From Turritopsis dohrnii (lineage: Eukaryota; Cnidaria; Hydrozoa; Anthoathecata; Oceaniidae): a stretch of 64,000 nucleotides of DNA. Shown piece after piece: positions 56,301-64,000 of this stretch. The position numbers and the translations under genes are program-made. Below the pieces are notes generated by a model. That model was given only the letters and a program-made list of their open reading frames with translations. It made no database searches and was not told the DNA's origin. Within the stretch, counting starts at the first letter, position 1, and every line of letters begins with the position of its first letter. The DNA is taken from contig BQMF02000605.1 in NCBI GenBank assembly GCA_027922465.2, positions 158,081 through 222,080 of the forward strand. The letters run 5' to 3'.

Positions 56301-59300
56301 TCGAATATTCTTTCCAATGGTCACTAAATCTGCTATGGAGACAGCACAAAACTGTATTGACAAATTTTTTTGTATATTTGGTTTGCCACAAATCATACAT
56401 TCAGATAACGGAACAGAATTTGTCAATGACATTTTACGTGCTGTGTCTGTGCTTTGGCCAGGAAAAACATCTTTCATTCATGGTAGTCCTGGTCATAGCC
56501 AATCCCAGGGTCTAGTTGAACAGGGTAACAATACCCTCCGAGTGATGATTGCAGCTAGACAGGAGAAAGAGAAAAAGTGTGAATGGGCTAAATGGCTTCC
56601 AGAATTCCAGTGTATGAATTTGTGTATAGTTAGTTTTGTTTAGTTTATGCCACTAACTTAATACACACTGATGGTTACAGTTTTTATCATATTTTGTTTA
56701 GTTGCTATGAATATTTCTTATGTGAGAAGCATAAAAAAATCACCATTTGAAGCAGTATTTGATCAGAAACCTAATATCAATGGTACAAGAATACCTAATG
56801 TATTTGAAACTACCAATCCATTGGTAGATTTTTCAATTTCTGAACCACTTTTGCATGATCAAATTGATGATATCATGCAAGAAACTCCAGTTGCTAATGA
56901 TGGTGAGTATTTCACTATCAGCATGTTTTACTCAACTTGGAGCCAATTTATCCATTTATGTATTTTATTGGTGACAGAATGTGTTGTTGATGATGTTGGT
57001 AGAGAAGAGATTGTGGAAACTGAGGAAAGTGTAGCAAATTTGTCAAGGAAAAGGCACAGAGAGGAGACAGCTACATTGATAGAAGAAAATGCAGAGTTTA
57101 TGAAAAGAAAGCATGAAAGAAGCAGGAAGCGTGCTGTTGGGGATTTCGATATTGGTGACAATGTGGTTTTACATGTAAATAAGACAGATAGAAGGGGAGC
57201 TACACTCAGAAATATACCATGTGTCATCATCCATAAAACATCATGTGGTGTCCAACCTCGATATCGGGTCCTGTGTGAGGTCGGAGTTATTTCTAAGCTT
57301 GTCAGCTCCTCAAGCTTAAGCAGGTTCCCAGGTATTGTGAAGACTGGACCAAAAGATGTCAAAATAAGCATTAGGGAGGCCGCTAGGAAGTTGCTTTCTA
57401 CTCAAGTTAAATCCTGTACATGTGTTAAGTTGCCATGTAATAAAAGTCAATGTTCTTGTTTTGCTGCTGGTATCTCTTGTTCCTCAAGATGCCATAAGTC
57501 GGATAGTAGCACTTGTCAAAACAAAGAAACAAGAAAGAGTGAAGGTCCTGCCCTTTCAACTTTTGGAGGCTCATTCTTAGTTGATGGAATAAACTATAGC
57601 TTTTCAAATACTTGTTCTATTGACACATGGCTGTCCGTGCTCAAAATCATCCAAACTAATTGTGATATGAAACTCATTGAAACATCCAAGCTAGGGAAAC
57701 TTTTTGAACATGTGAAAAAAGGAAATTTCAATGAGGCTAAATGGCAGGTTGCTTCGGATCTTGGCTTAACAGATAATGAACGTGTAGATTTTTTTGGCAA
57801 TGAAAGCAACTTTTTCATTGGGCCATACTTAAGCGAAATATTACGGCACGTACGAACATCAACTTGTTCAAATCCGTTGTGTCCAAAGGAACATGCCATG
57901 GTGACAAGTGAAGCCCCTCCTGAAATCAACTTTGAAAGTGGTGAATGTTTCGCCAAGCAAGTTGCGGACTGGTTCACTGCAGAGTGTGTTTCGGTTTGCG
58001 GGCAGCCACTGACATTTCCTGAAGATACCGAAGAACAACATATTTATGTTGATGTTAATTCTGAGACAAGGTTTTTTTTATTTTCTCCTGAATTACATTG
58101 AATTAATCATTCGTACACTAATATAAATAAGATATGGAGTTAAAAATTTACTTTAAATTTAGCGAAAGAAGATGTTATTGTAACGGTAAAAGGCACCAGT
58201 CAAGTCCTCAGTTTCATGATTTTCCACTAATTTTACCAGTAAATGTACATGTTACTGTAGCAAACACCAAATTTGACATCACTAAGATACCGGAATGCAT
58301 TAAAATTGTGGATAGCAACAGTTCAGAATTATGGTAAATATTTAATTTAAATGTATTACTATTTTGTAAATCTTTCTTGTAGTGTGTGATAAGTGTGTGA
58401 CTTATTTTGATTAACATGATACTTATAGCTATAACTTAGTTGCCATAACATTATGGGGCCACAATCATTACACAGTAAACCTGAAATCCACCGAAAGATG
58501 GTTACATTGGGATTCAATATCGCCTGGAAAAAGTTCTCCTCCACAGGAATGCATCCCTACTTTTGCTGTTTATGGTGAGTGATATGAGGAGGTCAAACGT
58601 AGTAATTGTTAATCTATCGTTATAAAATTACATTGTTTTAAACGCTGTTTAGTATTGGCTAGCAGCAATCAGATTCCAAGAGAACACACAGAGGAAATTA
58701 CAAGAACAGGTAAGCTAGAAATAGATCATCTTGAATAAACAACTATAATTCAGAGGTTTTAATCTCAGATGGTAACAAAGGAAACTAACTTTAATATGTT
58801 GAAATTTTTTTGCATATTTCTCTATTGTAGATGTACCTGTTGAAAATGCATCTTCAACAAATGTCGAAGGTAATAGAAAGAGAAATGTAATAAACATTTC
58901 TTGCAGAAAATTGAGTGTTATATTCTATTTTTTCAAACACTGATCATCGAAACTATTTTTTACAGATTGGTATCTGGAAGGATATTTGACAGACTAAACG
59001 AAACACTTGACCTATGACGATCAACATTATAACATTGAACGGATAATTTCACACTCTTAATTTCACTTCGATTAATTTATTTTTTTAATGATGTTATGCT
59101 GTTGTTACTCTTAGATAATGCGTCCTCAACTATGGATATTCTAAACGGTATCAAATTATCCTTATCAACTGATAACCCTGTAAGTATCAAGTATCCTGCA
59201 AGTTTTAATCGACACGATTCTATTGAAAATAGTACAAAAAAATTTAGGATCATCCCCAATGTCTTATTTTGCTGGAGCGTCTGAAATCAATGGAACTGGA

Positions 59301-61769
59301 CACCGTCGGGTTAAACGGAGATATTTTAAAGACTATTAAAAATGTAGGTTTTTAATATTTCTCTTTCCTGTAAAAATAAGAAGGAACAAATTTGATTTCA
59401 GCAATATTGTTTTGTTCCTATTTTCCATCACATTACTTGATTTCATCAATATTGTTTTGTTCCTATTTTCAATCACATTACTTGCTTCGAAGAAATAATT
59501 TTGATTATATAAATTCAAAAATAATCTTCCATCAGCTTACGGTTTACAGTAAAGACCAGCAAATTCGATCCACGGCTAAATCAATACATGAAACGCTGCG
59601 GAATAGATTCATTCAACATCTCAAGGATCGTAAGAACGTTTTTGTATAATTAGGACTTTTGTTGACTTGATGCAGATCTTTAGACTGTTGGAACTTTTCA
59701 GAGGTTGAAAGTTCACGGTCTGTAGAGGAATTAAATGCAACCGACGACGGCGAAGAAGAAGAAGAGGAGGAGGAAAATATGTTTTCATCGGATGATGAAT
59801 ATATGGAATCCATAATATCCAATAGATTAGGTGGGTGATTTCACATTCTGTCTGTTTTGGCTTAAATACTGTTGATGTTTCTTCTATTGTTTCCCACCTT
59901 CCTTTTAGTGAACGTTCTTGAAAATGAAGGAAGTACAGGTTTGCTTGTTATGCAATACATAAAAATACCCAGTTTAATAATGACAAACTTCGATTTATGA
60001 CATTTCTCGTTCAAGATTATCTGTGGTTCAACAGTGCGATATCCTCCCACTATCCAACCTTGTTATCCCAACTTCCCTTTACACGTTTAACTTTGAGACT
60101 CGAGAGTATTACTTCGTACAAAATGAAAAAGCAATAGGTGGAAAAGTAGCCATTTTAATAAACACAAAACAACACAGTTAATACAATACTGATGAATTTG
60201 ATGAAACGGAAATATATATAAAAAGCATCGAAAGAATGCTGTTGTCTGAGTGTCCTCTGTGCATAACTTTGTAAGTTTTTATCTTCCTGGGTTTTTACCA
60301 GTTCTCTTATTTCCCCCTTTATTCATTTAATTATAGAAACCGAAGTATTAGAAGCAGCTAAAATCTTAACTGATTTATCGGAAGAACCTCGTTTAGGATG
60401 CTGTAAAGGTGCGCATAAGAAGCTCTATTAATTAAAGTGTCTAAATACCAGAATCTAGTAACTATTTACCATTTAGATAAAACAAGAAATGGTGAAATGT
60501 ATGAAGAAGAATTGTTGACAGAAGAAGAGAGTAAGATGTTTTGTAAAGCATGATAAGCTAGATGTGAGACATGTTCTCATTGAATTAAAATAATCTTAGG
60601 AGAGCCAACATTAAAGCTTAATGAAATGCCATTCAGCGAGCACACCTCATCTGTCCAAGACAAAGGTAAGAAATACAATCAAAAGTATTTCTAAAAATGT
60701 AAGTTCTGACAGATAAAAAACGAAAGCGTAGTCTTTACTGCTATTCGTCGTTACTTCTAGCGCTATGCTCCTTCTCAGAAATGTCATTTGAACAAAGGGA
60801 ACGTATGGTTGTCAGTATGTTTGCGAAGGAGGAGTTCCTATACAAGATATTGGATTGCAGTTTTTATTTCGAAACAAATATGTTGAAGAAATACATACCA
60901 GACTCGTCAATCGATGAGATGGTAGAGTTGAATATCCTGGAAACACACTGTGAGCCGCAATGTTTTGAAGAAATTCTTCAAAAAGTTAAACGAAAGAAAG
61001 ATTCAAACAGGTGGCAATGTGGTACTTGTCGGAAACGACTTGCTGGTCGAAGCATAAGGTGTGATCGATGTTTAAACTGGAGTCATTGGAGTTGCTCAAA
61101 GTTGGTTAAGAATCCGAAAGGTGATTGGTTTTGCTGCTGGTGCGTTAAGAACGAACCAATAGGTAGGCTATATTCTGCTGTTATAAAATCATTATACTTC
61201 TTCATTCAACATTTTACACGTTGTAGAGATTGAAAACGTTTTTGAGATTTGTTGTTGATTTATTATGACGACATTTTTTAGAGCGCGAAAGACTTCAAAG
61301 ACTGTCTAAAAAAGGTATGAGTTATATCGTCTCGAAGATTCGAGCTGTGGATACGTATTTTTTTGAAATGAAATTCATTAATAGTGTGGAATTATTTTGT
61401 AGCCGAAGAGGAGATGCAAAAGGAAGCACGCGCTCCATTATGGAAGATTTTCTTTTCACTTGTCACAAAAAAGGCGTGATTGCTAGATTGATTGAAGAAT
61501 CACTAGACGTAAATTTGAATCCCCTCTTGCAAATCAAATTGACTGGAGCAAAATATATGAACAGTAAGTTTGCGGAGTTAGCGACTGCGTATCCCGAATT
61601 TTTCAGGGAATATCACGCAAATGAGAAATTAAATCCCGGAGGAATTAATATCTTCATTAATGAAAGGTATCCAGATATGAAAGATGTGGATCGTGTGACA
61701 AAAAATAGAATGGGTTATATAAGCACTGCTTTGATATCATTATTTAAGAAAAATCATATGAAAACGTAA
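53310..61769 (+). CDS. KRBA2/Ginger-like integrase with CXC-like, USP-like protease and PHD domains (21 exons)
   Basis: Exons: 53310-53433, 55234-55334, 55422-55541, 55722-55865, 56221-56611, 56702-56902, 56978-58070, 58163-58333, 58429-58574, 58653-58709, 58831-58869, 59115-59179, 59248-59343, 59536-59629, 59702-59830, 59909-59938, 60337-60408, 60477-60530, 60600-60665, 60713-61162, 61282-61769. All GT-AG; phases close to exactly 1377 codons. ATG follows an in-frame TAA. Domains: H2C2 zinc finger (H100, H106, C135, C138); DDE integrase core (D165 in QIDLVDM, D225 in SDNGTEF, E263 in QGLVEQG); Cys-rich CXC-like cluster (~507-542); USP-like protease (C573 in NTCSIDTW, H795 in GHNHYTV, D810 in LHWDSI); acidic micro-exon region with a Glu run; PHD finger (~1165-1208, C4HC3); helical tail. 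All catalytic residues are present, so it is either an active transposase or a domesticated nuclear protein. Small exons 10-19 are the least certain. Confidence 0.75.
53769..55048. mobile_element. TIR element in intron 1 of the integrase gene
   Basis: The left end has GCTCCCCTTACCGCTA followed by CCGCTAACTT. The right end has AGTTAGCGGTAAGGGGAGC then AGGCACT, its reverse complement. The left edge is itself a perfect hairpin, GTAAGGGGAGCA-GGCAC-TGCTCCCCTTAC (53769-53797). An internal tandem pair of GTTAGCGGAAAGAGGAACA lies near 54820-54865. No transposase is recognised, and one open frame (54169-54396) is of unknown meaning. Confidence 0.55.
56048..56139 (+). tRNA. tRNA-like sequence with oversized anticodon region (intron 4 of the integrase gene), probable pseudo-tRNA
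   Basis: Acceptor strands AAGAGAG (56048-56054) and CTCTCTT (56132-56138) pair perfectly. The D arm GTTC-AATGGTA-GAAT and T arm GGGGG-TTCGAAT-CCTCC are well formed, and CCATT/GATGG can be the anticodon stem. The anticodon loop is then 28 nt, consistent with a 7-nt loop plus a ~21-nt intron that contains its own hairpin (TTGCTC/GAGCAA). On that reading the anticodon would be CTA, which is implausible for a normal tRNA, and position 37 is not a purine. It may be a decayed tRNA or SINE head. Confidence 0.35.
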
Positions 61770-61987
61770 AACCTAATCATGCAAATTTTGAGGCTCAGAC
61801 GTATCTGTGGACTGTCTCTTTATAGTGGAGTTTCTTCTGTGGCCTTTCTTACGAAAAGTTCATAAATATAGAAGATGTAGTGAATACTTTATAATAAGCC
61901 TGAATACGTATACCTAAACAACGCCTGATCTAGTTTTAAGTCAAAGGAAGAATTCCCTATAAAAACAAGGATATCCCAGATGAAAAT

Positions 61988-61993
61988 AATAAA
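61988..61993 (+). terminator. Polyadenylation signal AATAAA, integrase gene
   Basis: AATAAA about 220 bases beyond the stop and before the satellite array. Position suits the 3' end of this gene. Confidence 0.45.
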
Positions 61994-62242
61994 CTTGAGT
62001 CACACCTAAATTTATGGAGATTCTTCTATATTATAACATGAACAAGGTATCCGTAATTTCTATTTTTCTCATCTGTTAGTTAAATACTTTATCAAATCAT
62101 TTTTTCAAAATACGTGTAATTGTCTACCACTTGTAATTTGAAAGATTGAGACTACTAGAAAGTTTCTTCCACCTTAAACTTTGGTATTATTTAATTGTCC
62201 ACTATCAGTAAAAGCAGTACAATATAGTCACGCGCTATTACT

Positions 62243-64000
62243 CGGAACATTTAATTGGAAAACTTACTTCGGTCAGCGAAAAAACGCCTATACGAAGTAG
62301 TAATTGGTTATTCGGAACTTTTCATTGGAAAACTTACTTCGGGTAGCGAAGACTGGCCTATACGAAGTAGTTATTGGCGTTTATTCGGAACTTTCATTGG
62401 AAAACTTACTTCGGTCAGCGAAGAGTGGCCTATACGAAGTAGTTATTGGCGTTTATTCGGAACTTTTCATTGAAAACTTACTTCGGTCAGCGAAGACTGG
62501 CCTATACGAAGTAGTAATTGGCGTTTATTCGGAACATTTAATTGGAAAACTTACTTCGGTCAGCGAAGAGTGGCCTATACGAAGTAGTAATTGGCGTATA
62601 TTCGGAACATTTCTTGGAAAACTTACTTCGGTAGCGAAGCTGGCCTATACGAAGTAGTAATTGGCGTTTATTCGGAACTTTTGATTGGAAAACTACTTCG
62701 GGTAGCGAAGAAACGCCTATACGAAGTAGTAATTGGCGTATATTCGGAACTTTTCATTGGAAAACTTACTTCGGTAGTTAAGAGTGGCCTATACGAAGTA
62801 GGAATTGGCGTTTATTCGGAGCATTTCATTCGAAAACTTACTTCGGGTAGCAAAGAAACGCCTATCCGAAGTAGTAATTGGCGTATATTCGGAACTTTTC
62901 ATTGGAAAACTTACTTCGGGTAGCGAAGACTGGCCTATACGAAGTAGTAATTGGCGTTTATTCGGAACTTTTCATTGGAAAACTTACTTCGGTCAGCGAA
63001 GACTGGCCTATACGAAGTAGTATTTGGCGTATATTCGGAACATTTAATTGGAAAACTTACTTCGGGTAGCGAAGACTGGCCTATACGAAGTAGTAATTGG
63101 CGTTTATTCGGAACATTTCTTTGGAAAACTTACTTTGGGTAGCGAAGACTGGCCTATACGAAGTAGTAATTGGCGTTTATTCGGAACTTTTGATTGGAAA
63201 ACTTACTTCCGGTAGCGAAGAAACGCCTATCCGAAGTAGTAATTGGCGTATATTCGGAACTTTTCATTGGAAAACTTACTTCGGGTAGTTAAGAGTGGCC
63301 TATACGAAGTAGGAATTGGCGTTTATTCGGAGCATTTCATTCGAAAACTTACTTCGGGTAGCAAAGAAACGCCTATCCGAAGTAGTAATTGGCGTATATT
63401 CGGAACTTTTGATTGGAAAACTTACTTCGGGTAGCGAAGACTGCCTATACGAAGTAGTAATTGGCGTTTATTCGGAACTTTTTATTGGAAAACTTACTTC
63501 GGTCAGCGAAGACTGGCCTATACGAAGTAGTATTGGCGTTTATTCGGAACATTTAATTGGAAAACTTACTTCGGGTAGCGAAGACTGCCTATACGAAGTA
63601 GTAATTGGCGTTTATTCGGAACTTTTCATTGGAAAACTTACTTCGGGTAGCGAAGACTGCCCTATACGAAGTAGTAATTGGCGTTTACTCGGAACTTTTG
63701 ATTGGAAAACTTACTTCGGGTAGCGAAGAAACGCCTAGCCGAAGTAGTAATTGGCGTATATTCGGAACTTTTCATTGGAAAACTTACTTCGGGTAGTGAA
63801 GAGTGGCCTATACGAAGTAGGAATTGGCGTTTATTCGGAGCATTTCATTCGAAAACTTACTTCGGGTAGCAAAGAAACGCCTATCCGAAGTAATAATTGG
63901 CGTATATTCGGAACTTTTGATTGGAAAACTTACTTCGGGTAGCGAAGACTGGCCTATACGAAGTAGTAATTGGCGTTTATTCGGAACTTTTCATCGGAAA
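62243..64000. repeat. 73-bp satellite array with ~511-bp higher-order repeat, open at window edge
   Basis: About 24 monomers, consensus beginning CGGAACTTTTCATTGGAAAA, with TACTTCGGGTAGCGAAG in the middle and CCTATACGAAGTAG, then ATTGGCGT(T/A)TATT. Each monomer holds nested inverted motifs: CTTCG-GGTAG-CGAAG inside TACTTCG...CGAAGTA. A distinctive variant (GGAATTGGCG with GGAGCATTTCATTCGAAAAC) recurs at 62801, 63312 and 63820, i.e. every 511 and 508 bases, close to 7 x 73. The overlapping ~63-codon frames here are artefacts of the period. The array continues past 64000. Confidence 0.92.

Noticed and set aside
56928..57371. 147-codon minus-strand ORF opposite integrase exon 7
   Set aside because: Antisense shadow of a coding exon that has recognisable domains on the plus strand.
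61317..61401. An intron (GTATGAG...TTTTGTAG) within the last integrase exon
   Set aside because: Splicing it shifts the frame and reaches a TGA after ~35 codons, whereas reading through keeps a 163-codon conserved-looking tail to a natural stop.
62243..64000. Series of overlapping ~63-codon open frames containing repeated peptide units, as if a repetitive protein gene
   Set aside because: They are by-products of the satellite: 73 is not a multiple of three, so each frame drifts and stops after about 2.6 monomers. There is no splicing or start context.
62243..64000. CRISPR-like array of direct repeats
   Set aside because: The repeats are contiguous 73-bp monomers without unique spacers, and the genome is clearly eukaryotic.

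Overview
The window is AT-rich eukaryotic DNA: genes split by GT-AG introns, many short foldback transposons, CR1/L2-like and RLE-type LINEs, satellites and no bacterial-style operons. An early-branching aquatic invertebrate, most likely a cnidarian, fits the repeats and tandem transporters. That assignment is inference; nothing here names a species.

Layout. (1) 1-10.6 kb holds no convincing host gene. It contains MITEs, minisatellites, a dead mariner transposase, a tRNA-Val-derived SINE and a gutted LINE with a MITE inserted in it. (2) 10.67-45.90 kb is a head-to-tail array of four SLC17-type (sialin-like) anion transporter genes, A-D, all on +. Each has ten coding exons, the same intron positions and the same phases (0,1,0,1,1,0,0,1,0). 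I reconstructed complete frames of 491, 481, 497 and 505 aa. Introns of A, C and D are swollen by mobile DNA: a 2.1 kb TIR element in A intron 3, a LINE nested in a TIR element in C intron 2, and an almost intact antisense CR1/L2-like LINE carrying a 2A-like motif in D intron 8. (3) 45.9-53.1 kb holds intergenic repeats, a 5'-truncated RLE-type non-LTR retrotransposon (48.2-50.3 kb), and an inverted copy of a ~1.2 kb repeat also seen at 5.6-7.0 kb. (4) 53.31-61.77 kb is a 21-exon gene on + whose phases join without a break into a predicted 1376-aa protein: H2C2 zinc finger, DDE integrase core, CXC-like cysteine cluster, USP-like cysteine protease and C-terminal PHD finger. It resembles KRBA2/Ginger-type integrase proteins. 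(5) 62.24-64.0 kb is a 73-bp satellite with a 7-monomer (~511 bp) higher-order period, running off the window. Its palindromic motif also occurs just upstream of the integrase gene, so the gene and array may belong to one large DNA transposon or its domesticated descendant.

The transporters probably act on organelle or plasma membranes as proton- or sodium-coupled organic-anion carriers. Two of the four (A, B) have lost a family-conserved glutamate, which suggests functional divergence. The integrase/protease/PHD gene with its satellite is the best candidate for an under-described system.
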